Below the pieces are notes generated by a model. It was given only the letters and a program-made list of their open reading frames with translations. It made no database searches and was not told where the DNA came from. The position numbers and the translations under genes were made by a program. From Cupriavidus sp. IDO (lineage in GTDB: Bacteria; Pseudomonadota; Gammaproteobacteria; Burkholderiales; Burkholderiaceae), in NCBI RefSeq assembly GCF_000812465.1, contig NZ_JWMA01000198.1:1-35174 (forward strand): a stretch of DNA of 35,174 bases, read 5' to 3'. Positions 7,279 through 15,146 of this stretch are shown here, piece after piece (position 1 is the first letter of the stretch; the number at the start of each line of letters is the position of its first letter).

Positions 7279-8115
7279 TCAGTACACCCGCCATGCGTCC
7301 GGCATGTCGCGGACGAGTCGTTCACCCTGTCGTCTCCCTGCCTCGGCTGCCACCTGGCGCCGGCTCGGGTCGAAGTTGTTCTGACCGATCGCGGCCTCAC
7401 TGCGCGAGTCGGGAACAATGAGCACGGCATCGTCGCGCTTGCCGCAGGCGTCGATCTCGGACTGCACGGTGATGCCGGTCAGGTTGCCCGGCCGGGGCGA
7501 AATAACGATGCACTGGCCGAATCTGCGTGCCAGGTGGGCATTGGTGACCGATACGCTGCCGCCGTCCACCCAACGTTTGCCGCCGGCGGAGATCACGGGC
7601 CAGATTCCCGGCGCCGCACCGCTGGCAGCGGCGGCGTGCACCAGGTCGATGCCCGAGTCGCTGGTAAGCAGGTGCAGCTCGCCGCTGTCCACGTCGATGG
7701 CGGTGAGCATCAGCCGGTCGGACGGCCAGTCATCGCGGTCGAGCCGGTCGCGCACGACAGCCAGGCGTTGCCGGACCGCGACGGATGATGCCGCCAGCGC
7801 AAACTCGCCGATGCGCCGTCCGGCGCGGGCCGCGTCGCCGGCGCATTCCTTCAGCATTGCTGACAGGGTCTGGATGACATCCGAGGATGAGGCGACCGGC
7901 ACCTCTTGTACGCTCGCAGCGGCCTGCCGCGCGTACGCCCATGCAATGCCCCTCGGGTCAAGGAGTGCGCAGCCGGCAAAGGCGCCGGCCGATGTCCCGA
8001 TGACTTCGCTTGCGCCGAGCAGGTCAATGCCGCCAGACGCAAGCCCGTGGAGCACGCCAATCTCCCAGGCGAGGCCGAGGACGCCACCGCCCCCAAGTAT
8101 CAAACCGCGGTTCAT
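7279..8115 (-). CDS. Patatin-like serine hydrolase
   Basis: Patatin-fold esterase or phospholipase, 278 residues. The oxyanion loop GGGGVLGLAWEIG follows the N-terminus, the nucleophile elbow is GTSAG with Ser42, and the dyad aspartate is Asp184 in WVDGGS. No signal peptide or membrane segment is apparent, so it should be cytoplasmic. The ATG at 8115 lies 96 bases after the monooxygenase stop. Between a Baeyer-Villiger enzyme and CoA-transferases, a role as an ester or lactone hydrolase acting on the Baeyer-Villiger product is reasonable. Patatins are better known on lipid esters, so that role is inference. Retained lipolytic or signalling functions are the alternative. Confidence 0.82.
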   Translation of the reverse strand: MNRGLILGGGGVLGLAWEIGVLHGLASGGIDLLGASEVIGTSAGAFAGCALLDPRGIAWAYARQAAASVQEVPVASSSDVIQTLSAMLKECAGDAARAGRRIGEFALAASSVAVRQRLAVVRDRLDRDDWPSDRLMLTAIDVDSGELHLLTSDSGIDLVHAAAASGAAPGIWPVISAGGKRWVDGGSVSVTNAHLARRFGQCIVISPRPGNLTGITVQSEIDACGKRDDAVLIVPDSRSEAAIGQNNFDPSRRQVAAEAGRRQGERLVRDMPDAWRVY

Positions 8116-8145
8116 GCTCTAAGTTCCCGTTACCTTGACTGGTCT

Positions 8146-8195
8146 AAAACCCCGCGCCGGAGGGCTGCCGGCAGGCAGGCGTCCGGGCGGCGGGG
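8146..8195 (-). terminator. Possible intrinsic terminator after the monooxygenase gene
   Basis: On the minus strand a GC-rich stem (CCCCGCCGCC from 8195 leftward, pairing with GGCGCGGGG ending at 8150, one bulge) is followed directly by TTTT (8149-8146). It sits just after the monooxygenase stop and before the patatin-like gene. It would reduce read-through, or partially uncouple the two. Confidence 0.45.
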
Positions 8196-8211
8196 CGCCG
8201 ACGGCACTGCA

Positions 8212-10281
8212 TCAGCGCAGGATGAAGGCTTCCTTCCTGGGCTCGCGGGTCATGCGCCAGAAGTCCACGTGGCGCCATGGCGTCGGGAGGATGGGCCGCC
8301 CTTTCTGGTTGGTGTAATAGGTGTGGGCACGTCGCTCCCAGGCCCAGATCGCCCCCGTCATCTTCTCGTCGAGCTTGCGGTTGTGTTCATCAAACGCTTC
8401 CTGGGTCACCTCCAGCGAGCGGGCATCCTCCTCCACCAGCATCTGCAGGCATTCCATCGCGTAGTGGTTGACGACCTCCGCCATGAAGTTGTGCCCGCCG
8501 GCATGTCCGGCCCCGGTATGCGGGCCAGAGTTGATGAAGAGATTGGGGAACTTCGGCACCATCCCGCCCAGGTACGAGGACGGATTGTTGTCGCGCCAGA
8601 CGTCGGACAGCCGTACCCCGTTGCGTCCCGCCACCTCGATCGGCGACAGCCAGTCGAGGGTCAGCCCGGTCGCGTAGATGATGACGTCGAGCTCGATCAG
8701 CTTGCCGTCCACGGTCAGGATGCCGTCCGGCACCACGCGCGCCAGCTTGCTGGTCTCGATGTCCACGTTCGGCTGCGACAGCGCATAGTAGAAGCCGCCG
8801 GGGGCAAAGTCGTACGGGTCGCGCACGCTGCGCTTGCCCAGCGGTGCGTAGTCCGGCGTCAGCTTCCGGGCCAGTTCGCTACCCTCGCCAAAACACGAGT
8901 TGATGTAGTTGATGCAGAACTGCATCAGGCGGTCGTTGGCCGGCGAGATGGAGACGTGCGTCTTCGCCCATTCGGGATCCGCGCGAACGATCGGATATCC
9001 GACCTTGTCGCTATAGGTCCAGTACGACTTCAGCCTGTCCCAGTGGAGGAAGTACGGCAGTTGCTGGCGCGCCCAGCGCTTGCTTTGCGGGATATCCCCG
9101 TCTCCCGCCTGGTTGGGAATGATCCACATCGGCTGGCGCATAAAGACGGTGAGATGGTCCACTTCCTGTGAGATCTTGCCAATCACCTGCACGCCCGTCG
9201 CTCCTGTGCCGATGATGCCGACCCGCTTGCCGCGCAGATCGACGTCATGCTTCCAGCGGTTGGCGTGGATCGATACGCCCTTGAACGTCTCGCGGCCTTG
9301 CAGGTCAGGATAGTTCGGGCGGTTGAGGTGGCCCAGGCATGACATGACCGCCGTGGCGCGCACCCGCGATGCCTCGCGCCCCTTCTTGACAACCATCAGC
9401 TCCCACTCCTGGTCTTCTTCGATCCACTGGATCTTCAGGATTTCGCTCTCGAGCTCGATGCATTCACTGAGGTTGTGCTTCTCGACGACGCCTTCGAGAT
9501 AGCGCAGGTACTCGGAGCCCACCGGGTAATAGTTGCTCCACGACGGATTGAGCTCGTACGACAGGGAGTAATACGTGGCGGGTGTATCGACCGCGACGCC
9601 CGGGTAGTCGTTTGCGGCCCATACGCCACCGACCTTGTTGTTGCTATCGAAGATACGGTAGCGGAAGCCGCGGTCCTTCGCCTGGACGGCGGCCGCGATG
9701 CCAGTCATGCCGGCACCGATGATGGCCAGCTCGATCCGCTCGGTTGGGCGGCCGCGCTGCGGCAGCACTGGCAGGTTGCGCACGAAGCCGGCCTGTTCGA
9801 GCAGCATGTCGCCGAACTCCGCATCGATCGGCTCGCCGGTGACCATCGCGGCCATCTTGAGAAACAGATCGGGCGCCAGATCGTAACCGGACAGGTATTC
9901 CGTCTGTTCGGAGGCGGGCTTGTCCAGCGCGGCAACCGCCAGCTCGATCATTTCTTGCCGGATAGCCCCAGGGATGGTGGCGACCTGGGCAAAGCCCTTC
10001 AGCGTTTCGACGACCTTCACGCCAGGCATGAGATCGCCCTTGTCCGGCATCTTCAGTTCCGGCGCGTAGCGGCTGAGCAGCGATGGGTCGCGCGTGATAT
10101 GCACAAGCGACGCCAGCAGCAGGGCAGGGTCGACGTCTGCAAGGTATTTGCGAAGGTCGGATTCCGCAATCCGGCGTTGACGCGCAATGTTGGTGAAGAC
10201 GTCGCGGAGTTCGCTCTTGGGCGCAAGCGGGTTGGTCCCGGCAGCAGATGCGATGGCTGCGTTGGAAGGTTCAATGTACAT
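8212..10281 (-). CDS. Flavin-dependent Baeyer-Villiger monooxygenase, HAPMO-like with N-terminal extension
   Basis: FAD- and NADPH-dependent monooxygenase that inserts oxygen next to a ketone carbonyl. It has 689 residues. Residues 1-180 form an extra N-terminal helical domain like that of 4-hydroxyacetophenone monooxygenase. The FAD Rossmann motif is GAGMTG (189-194). The Baeyer-Villiger fingerprint FxGxxxHxxxW is met by FKGVSIHANRW (333-343), with Lys in place of the usual Pro/Asp after Trp. The NADPH Rossmann motif is GTGATG (358-363). DYPGVAVDTPATYYSLSYE is the usual flavin-pocket stretch. The start at 10281 begins MYIEPSN and lacks a strong ribosome site. It is the first gene of the leftward arm, facing the alcohol dehydrogenase across the control region. 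It should act on a ketone produced by that dehydrogenase. Substrate is unknown. Confidence 0.9.
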   Translation of the reverse strand: MYIEPSNAAIASAAGTNPLAPKSELRDVFTNIARQRRIAESDLRKYLADVDPALLLASLVHITRDPSLLSRYAPELKMPDKGDLMPGVKVVETLKGFAQVATIPGAIRQEMIELAVAALDKPASEQTEYLSGYDLAPDLFLKMAAMVTGEPIDAEFGDMLLEQAGFVRNLPVLPQRGRPTERIELAIIGAGMTGIAAAVQAKDRGFRYRIFDSNNKVGGVWAANDYPGVAVDTPATYYSLSYELNPSWSNYYPVGSEYLRYLEGVVEKHNLSECIELESEILKIQWIEEDQEWELMVVKKGREASRVRATAVMSCLGHLNRPNYPDLQGRETFKGVSIHANRWKHDVDLRGKRVGIIGTGATGVQVIGKISQEVDHLTVFMRQPMWIIPNQAGDGDIPQSKRWARQQLPYFLHWDRLKSYWTYSDKVGYPIVRADPEWAKTHVSISPANDRLMQFCINYINSCFGEGSELARKLTPDYAPLGKRSVRDPYDFAPGGFYYALSQPNVDIETSKLARVVPDGILTVDGKLIELDVIIYATGLTLDWLSPIEVAGRNGVRLSDVWRDNNPSSYLGGMVPKFPNLFINSGPHTGAGHAGGHNFMAEVVNHYAMECLQMLVEEDARSLEVTQEAFDEHNRKLDEKMTGAIWAWERRAHTYYTNQKGRPILPTPWRHVDFWRMTREPRKEAFILR

Positions 10282-10644
10282 AGTGGATTGGCGTTCCGGT
10301 CTAGTGGTTGTTCATGTGGCACGACCTTGCGGATTGCGCGGACCATGCCGTCCCTGGTCATGTTTCGGAAGTGTAGGAACGGCGCGCTGGCCGGCCAACA
10401 GGAACCGATGAAGATGAGAACTTCGCAAAACGCGATATGCAGCGCCCGCGCTTGCCGAATGGCCCGGCGAGCGAGCGTCGCGCTGACGCAGTGCAGCGGT
10501 ACATGGCGCGCCCGGCCCGGTAACGCAAGGAAGGCGGGAATTGCTCGAATTGAGCAAGTAAGAACTTCGTGAAACGGCGTAATGCGCCCGGACGTCCGCC
10601 TCTAAACTTCAAGCGACTGAAGACCGGAAACAAGAGGCGAAGCG
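10282..10644. promoter_or_regulatory. Divergent control region between monooxygenase and alcohol dehydrogenase
   Basis: 363 bases without a gene separate the two catabolic arms. They contain an inverted repeat at 10541-10557 (separate entry). They also hold a direct repeat AGAACTTCGyrAAACG at 10417 and 10561, 144 bases apart and each followed by a related (TA)ATGC. Both are candidate sites for the LysR protein encoded at 18357 or another regulator. No convincing sigma-70 promoter was found by eye. Confidence 0.5.
10541..10557. promoter_or_regulatory. Inverted repeat TTGCTC-N5-GAGCAA (candidate operator)
   Basis: Perfect 6-bp arms around GAATT, about 90 bases before the alcohol dehydrogenase ATG. 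The half-site spacing and T...A ends fit the loose LysR box (T-N11-A). Assignment to the cluster's LysR protein is inference. Confidence 0.45.
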
Positions 10645-11751
10645 ATGGGAACGAAGGTGCAGGCTGCCGTGATGGTGAAGGCCCGCGAACTCCAGGTGGA
10701 GTTGCTGGACCTGGATGAACCACACGATAACGAAGTGATGGTGGAAATTGCCGCGACAGGCGTGTGCCATTCGGACCTGTCTGTGTACCAGGCAGTGCTG
10801 CCGACGCCGTTGCCGGTGATCCTGGGACACGAAAGTGCAGGCGTTGTCGTAGGCATGGGATCTCATGTGTCGGGCCTGTCGCTCGGCGATCGCGTGGTGC
10901 TCAGCCTGCTTGCCCAGTGTGGCAACTGCTTCTATTGCAACCACGGCCAGCCAGTGCTGTGCGAGTCGGGCCAGCCATCGATGCTGCAGGGCACCATGTC
11001 AGACGGCACGACGCGATTTGCATGGCGTGGCACACCGGTATTCCAGATGGCCGGCCTGGGAACGCTCGCGCAGCGGGTTGTCGTACCCGCCACATCGGTC
11101 GTCCCGATCCCGGACTCGCTGCCACTGGAACAGGCGGCATTGCTCGGTTGCGGCGTCATGACGGGCTGGGGCGCAGCGGTCAACACGGCGAGGGTCGAAG
11201 TCGGCGAGGCGGTGGCCGTCGTCGGTTGCGGCGGTGTCGGCTTGCATGCGATCCAGGGTGCGCGTATCAGCGGGGCCAGCATGATCATCGCTATCGATCC
11301 CCGCGCGGATCGCCTGGAGCTGGCGCGGTCAGTGGGTGCGACCCATCAGCTCCAGCCAGGGCCCAGCCTGGTGGAGAAGGTACGCGCGCTGACCGGCGGG
11401 CGCGGCGTTGAGGTCGCTCTGGAAGTCGCTGGGCGCCAGCAATCCATCGACGACGCCATACGGATGACCAGGCGAGGCGGTCGCGCCGTGATCGTCAGTG
11501 CGCCGGGCAAGGACGTGGTGGTGAACATATCCGCGTTCGGCGGCCTGGTTCTCACCGAGAAGACCATCCGTGGCTCGCTCTATGGCTCCGCTAACGTGCG
11601 CCGCGACATTGCGCGGCTGGTAGACCTCTACGGCGCGGGCAAGCTGCAGCTGGACAACCTCGCGTCGGTCATCTATTCGCTGGACCAGGTCAACGAGGCC
11701 ATGGCGCATTGCGCCACGGAGGCCGGCGGTAGGGCCATCGTGCGGCCATGA
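10645..11751 (+). CDS. Zinc-dependent alcohol dehydrogenase (MDR superfamily)
   Basis: Medium-chain NAD(P)-dependent alcohol dehydrogenase, 368 residues. Catalytic zinc ligands are Cys41-His42 and His62-Glu63 (GHESAG). Structural zinc cysteines are Cys92, Cys95, Cys98 and Cys106 (CGNCFYCNHGQPVLC). The nucleotide fold begins VAVVGCGGVGLHA. AGAGGCGAAGCG precedes the ATG. The pattern is that of the class III / NDMA-dependent and terpene alcohol (geraniol-type) dehydrogenases, but the exact substrate is not readable. As the first gene of the rightward arm beside a ferredoxin-reductase and P450, it probably oxidises the P450 product alcohol. It would supply the ketone for the divergently encoded monooxygenase. 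Confidence 0.9.
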   Translation: MGTKVQAAVMVKARELQVELLDLDEPHDNEVMVEIAATGVCHSDLSVYQAVLPTPLPVILGHESAGVVVGMGSHVSGLSLGDRVVLSLLAQCGNCFYCNHGQPVLCESGQPSMLQGTMSDGTTRFAWRGTPVFQMAGLGTLAQRVVVPATSVVPIPDSLPLEQAALLGCGVMTGWGAAVNTARVEVGEAVAVVGCGGVGLHAIQGARISGASMIIAIDPRADRLELARSVGATHQLQPGPSLVEKVRALTGGRGVEVALEVAGRQQSIDDAIRMTRRGGRAVIVSAPGKDVVVNISAFGGLVLTEKTIRGSLYGSANVRRDIARLVDLYGAGKLQLDNLASVIYSLDQVNEAMAHCATEAGGRAIVRP

Positions 11752-11806
11752 GGTTACGCGCAACGTCACCTCGCCACGTCGGCGCCGCCAACCAATAGGA
11801 ACAGCC

Positions 11807-12958
11807 ATGACGCTTCCCACGCCAACATCGATCTCGCAGCACCTGATTGATCCGGCCATCTGCATACGCTGCAACAGCTGCGAGGAGTCTTGCCCGGTCG
11901 GCGCGATCACCCACGACCACAACAACTACGTGGTTGATGCCGAGCGCTGCAACCATTGCCGTGCATGCGTTCCGCCGTGCCCAACGGGTGCAATCAATCA
12001 CTGGTACGCGGTGCAGCAGCCGTACACGCTTGCGCAGCAGCTCTCGTGGCAGGACTTGCCGCCGCCGATGCAATCGGACACCGAGACTGGTGCCACTGAG
12101 CGTCCGGTCCTCGTGAGAGCGCCTGCGTCGGCGAGCACGCCGGCGCTGCACCTTTACAGCCGGGCAGCACCGGCCGTTGCCACGGTGACATTGCGCGAGC
12201 GGGCCACGGCGCTGGATGCGGACGATGATGTCTGGCACATCGTGCTGGATTTCGGCAACCAGGCGATGCCAGTCCTGGAGGGTCAGAGCATTGGCATCCT
12301 GCCGCCCGGCCTCGATGCCAACGGGCGCCCGCATATCGAGCGGCTGTACTCGGTCGCGAGCGCACGAACCGGAGAGCGGCGAGGCACGAGCACCGTGGCG
12401 CTGACGGTGCGCCGCAAGCCGGGCGGCCTGTGTTCCAACTATCTGTGCGGCCTGGTCCCTGGTGAGACGGTGCGGGTCGTGGGCCCGCTGGGCGATACCT
12501 TCCTGATGCCCATGGAAAGCTCTGCCAACCTGATCATGGTCTGCACCGGCACAGGCGTCGCGCCGTTCCGCGGCTTCATCCAGCATCGCCTACGCAGCAT
12601 GCGCGACGCCAGCGGCAGCCTGATGCTGTTCTTCGGCGGCCGCCGGCCTGTGGAACTGCCTTATTCCGGTGAGGAGAACGGCTTGCCGGATGGTTTTGTC
12701 GAGCACTACTTTTGCTTCTCGCGCCAACCGGACGAGCCCCGCATGTATGTGCAGGACGGGATCCGGGCTGCCGCCAGGCGGATCCGTGCGCTTCTGCAGG
12801 ACGAGCTCACGCATGTGTTCCTGTGTGGCCGCAAGGGCATGGAAGCCGGCGTGGAGGAGGCCTTCGCGGATGCTCTCGGCGGCGATGGCGCTTCCGCATG
12901 GCCAATGGTCCGGGAAAGCCTGTTGGCCAGCGGACGCTATCACGTTGAAACCTACTGA
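11807..12958 (+). CDS. BoxA-like fusion: double [4Fe-4S] ferredoxin plus FNR-type reductase
   Basis: 383-residue electron-transfer flavoprotein. The N-terminus carries two ferredoxin motifs: Cys19-x2-Cys22-x2-Cys25-x3-Cys29 (CIRCNSCEESCPVGAI) and Cys48-x2-Cys51-x2-Cys54-x3-Cys58. After an Ala/Pro linker comes a ferredoxin-NADP reductase domain with the FAD motif RLYS (179-182), GGLCSNYL, the NADP motif CTGTGVAPFRG (246 on), FLCGRKGM, and the terminal GRYHVETY. The order and end sequence match BoxA, the reductase of benzoyl-CoA 2,3-epoxidase. No BoxB oxygenase or BoxC lyase was recognised in the window. The next gene, 20 bases on, is a cytochrome P450, so this is likely its NADPH reductase. 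That pairing is inference. Confidence 0.88.
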   Translation: MTLPTPTSISQHLIDPAICIRCNSCEESCPVGAITHDHNNYVVDAERCNHCRACVPPCPTGAINHWYAVQQPYTLAQQLSWQDLPPPMQSDTETGATERPVLVRAPASASTPALHLYSRAAPAVATVTLRERATALDADDDVWHIVLDFGNQAMPVLEGQSIGILPPGLDANGRPHIERLYSVASARTGERRGTSTVALTVRRKPGGLCSNYLCGLVPGETVRVVGPLGDTFLMPMESSANLIMVCTGTGVAPFRGFIQHRLRSMRDASGSLMLFFGGRRPVELPYSGEENGLPDGFVEHYFCFSRQPDEPRMYVQDGIRAAARRIRALLQDELTHVFLCGRKGMEAGVEEAFADALGGDGASAWPMVRESLLASGRYHVETY

Positions 12959-12978
12959 CCTTTTCCAGGAGATCCCAG

Positions 12979-14175
12979 GTGACCGACACCAAACCGCACG
13001 CACTACCCCATGACGGGTACGACCTTCTCTCCGACCACTATGTGCAGGAGGCGCATGTCTTGTGGCGCGACATCCGCTCCAGCGGGTGCCCGGTGGCGCA
13101 TAGCGAAAAGTGGGGCGGCTCCTGGCTGCCGACCACATACGACGACATCCACCACGTCGCCCAGAATCCCGCCGTGTTCTCATCGCGCGCCGCGGAAATT
13201 GCGGGCGAAGTGCCGCCGCAAGGTTCGGGCCTGGTGCTGCCACCGCTGACCAGCGACCCGCCGGATCACAAGATCCACCGTGACCTGCTCGAGCCCTACT
13301 TCACGCCGGCGCGCGTTGCAGCCATCGAGCCGTACGCACAGAGTCTCGCGCGCGACCTGGCGCGACGGGTCGCCGTCAAAGGCGAAGGGGACCTTGGCGA
13401 GGACTACTCCAAGCCCTTCGTCCTGTCATTGCTGACACGCTTCCTCGACGTACCCGACGACCGTCAGGAGCGCTTCATGGACTGGGCAATCCGGGTCCTG
13501 AAGTATGGACCCTTCGACCAGGAGTTGCGCAAAGCGGCGTTCGATGAAGCCTTCGCGGATCTTGAGCAATTGCTCAAAGAGCGGGAGCAGGACCCGGGCG
13601 AAGACCTCGTCAGCCATATCGCACTGGCCACCATCGACGGCAAGCCGATCTCGCGCAAGCACCGTATCGGTAGTCTGCTGCTGGCCGTCCTTGCGGGCGC
13701 CGATACCACGTGGAACGCCCTCAACGCGAGCCTAAACCATCTGGCTGATCACCCGGCCGACCGGGCGACGCTGATCAATGAGCCAGGCCTGTTGAGGACG
13801 ACTGCGGTGGAGGAGTTGCTTCGCTTCTACGCGCCGCTGTCTATCGCGCGCGTCACCACCGAGGAAGTGGAGTTGAAGGGGCGCTGCATCGGTGCTGGCG
13901 AGCGGGTGATTCTGGCTTACCCGGCGGCCAATCGCGACCCGGCGGTATTCGAGAACCCAGACGAAGTGCAGCTTGATCGCAAGCGTAACCGACACCTGAC
14001 CTTCGGGGTGGGCGTGCACCGGTGCCTCGGGTCCCACCTCGCCCGCATGGAAATGCGCGTCGCCATCGAGGAATGGCTCAAGGCGATTCCGAATTTTGAG
14101 CGCATATCCGGCGCGGTCAAGTGGTCTGCGGGCAATGCCCGTGGTCCTGAGAACGTGCGTATCCGGGTAGTTTGA
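12979..14175 (+). CDS. Cytochrome P450 (class I bacterial type)
   Basis: Heme-thiolate monooxygenase, 398 residues, soluble with no membrane anchor. The I-helix is AGADTT (239-244), the K-helix is ExxR at Glu279-Arg282 (EELLR), and the heme loop is FGVGVHRCLG (342-351) with Cys349 as ligand. The start is GTG at 12979 with CCAGGAG upstream. It lies immediately after the ferredoxin-reductase fusion and is probably translated from the same mRNA. Length and motifs fit the P450cam-like class that hydroxylates terpenes and other small hydrophobic molecules, using separate ferredoxin and reductase partners. The substrate and subfamily cannot be fixed here. It would start the pathway by introducing a hydroxyl group. 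Confidence 0.93.
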   Translation: MTDTKPHALPHDGYDLLSDHYVQEAHVLWRDIRSSGCPVAHSEKWGGSWLPTTYDDIHHVAQNPAVFSSRAAEIAGEVPPQGSGLVLPPLTSDPPDHKIHRDLLEPYFTPARVAAIEPYAQSLARDLARRVAVKGEGDLGEDYSKPFVLSLLTRFLDVPDDRQERFMDWAIRVLKYGPFDQELRKAAFDEAFADLEQLLKEREQDPGEDLVSHIALATIDGKPISRKHRIGSLLLAVLAGADTTWNALNASLNHLADHPADRATLINEPGLLRTTAVEELLRFYAPLSIARVTTEEVELKGRCIGAGERVILAYPAANRDPAVFENPDEVQLDRKRNRHLTFGVGVHRCLGSHLARMEMRVAIEEWLKAIPNFERISGAVKWSAGNARGPENVRIRVV

Positions 14176-14215
14176 CGCCTGGATGCCCCAGCGGATACAG
14201 AACAAGGAGACGACG

Positions 14216-15076
14216 TTGAACAGCACAGTGATCCTGGAAAAGGACGGCCCGGTGGCGCGACTGATCCTGAACCGGCCGGAGAAGCACAATGCCCTGCGCT
14301 TCGATGAGATGGACGACCTGGTTGCGGCCCTGCGGGATGCCGAGTACGACGATGACATCAAAGTCATCATCCTGAAGGGGAACGGGCCCTCATTCTGCGC
14401 AGGCCACGACTACAACGATGCCGTCAAGTCGTACGGGCTGGAGCTAACCCCGGACGGCGGCAAGCCGCGGCGCCCCAACCAAAGAACGCGCTTGCAGCGG
14501 GACCGACGCCTGGGCATGAGCTACATGGCGTTCCAGAATTCGGCCAAGCCGGTCATCGCGCAGGTCCATGGCCATTGCACCGGCGTGGGCATCTACCTGG
14601 TGGAGTTGGTGGATCTGGCGATTGCCGCGGACGATGCCTGCTTCAGCCATGCGGAACAGCGCTTTGGTCTCGCCGGCAATACCTGGCACATGAACTCGCA
14701 GATCCTGATGTATGGCGCCAAGGTTGCCCGGGAACTCATGCTGCTGGGCGAGCGCTTCAATGGCAGCGAGGCTTGCCGGCTCGGTCTGGTCAATCGCGCG
14801 GTGCCGTTGGCTGAACTGGAGACTACCGTTGAGAACTGGGCCGGACGTATCGCCAAGCACCCGCGCGACGCCCTGGTGACGGGCAAGGCCATGCACCAGA
14901 TGGCGCTGGAAAGCCTGGGCTGCGCGGCCCAGTTCACACGCGGTTTTGTCGGCCACACGCTCGGTACGAACCTGAGGTTCGAGAGCGACGAGTTCAACTT
15001 CCTGCGCGAGCGCAGGGAGTCTGGCACAACCGCGACTTTCAAGCTGCGCGACATGAACCATCGGGATGCCGACTGA
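14216..15076 (+). CDS. Crotonase-fold enoyl-CoA hydratase/isomerase family protein 1
   Basis: 286 residues from a TTG at 14216. AAGGAG at 14204-14209 with 6-base spacing decides this start over an ATG at 14183 that lacks a site. Crotonase features are VARLILNRPEKHNALRFDEMDDL, the first oxyanion segment SFCAGHDYNDA, and the second segment HGHCTGVGIYLVELVDLAIAADDA. The usual CAG(A)D is read as CAGHD, with an unusual His. The usual glutamate pair region reads HAEQRFGLAG. A 40-residue insert rich in Arg (about residues 75-115) follows the first oxyanion loop. It lies 40 bases after the P450 stop in the same operon. It could be a hydratase, isomerase or C-C hydrolase acting on a CoA ester. Confidence 0.85.
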   Translation: MNSTVILEKDGPVARLILNRPEKHNALRFDEMDDLVAALRDAEYDDDIKVIILKGNGPSFCAGHDYNDAVKSYGLELTPDGGKPRRPNQRTRLQRDRRLGMSYMAFQNSAKPVIAQVHGHCTGVGIYLVELVDLAIAADDACFSHAEQRFGLAGNTWHMNSQILMYGAKVARELMLLGERFNGSEACRLGLVNRAVPLAELETTVENWAGRIAKHPRDALVTGKAMHQMALESLGCAAQFTRGFVGHTLGTNLRFESDEFNFLRERRESGTTATFKLRDMNHRDAD

Positions 15077-15146
15077 GGCGAGGCCCGGCCGGCAACGACG
15101 CCGCCCACCTGCGCGTCATTGCCCATCACCCTGATAAGGAGACAGC

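Noticed and set aside
7906..9171. 421-codon plus-strand frame opposite the monooxygenase
   Set aside because: Longest of the shadows; rich in His, Arg and Val as expected for an antisense frame, and the minus strand carries clear flavoenzyme motifs.
10317..10331. Sigma-54 promoter-like TGGCAC...TTGC upstream of the alcohol dehydrogenase
   Set aside because: The GG and GC elements are 9 rather than 10 bases apart, sigma-54 spacing is strict, and no sigma-54 activator gene is in the window.
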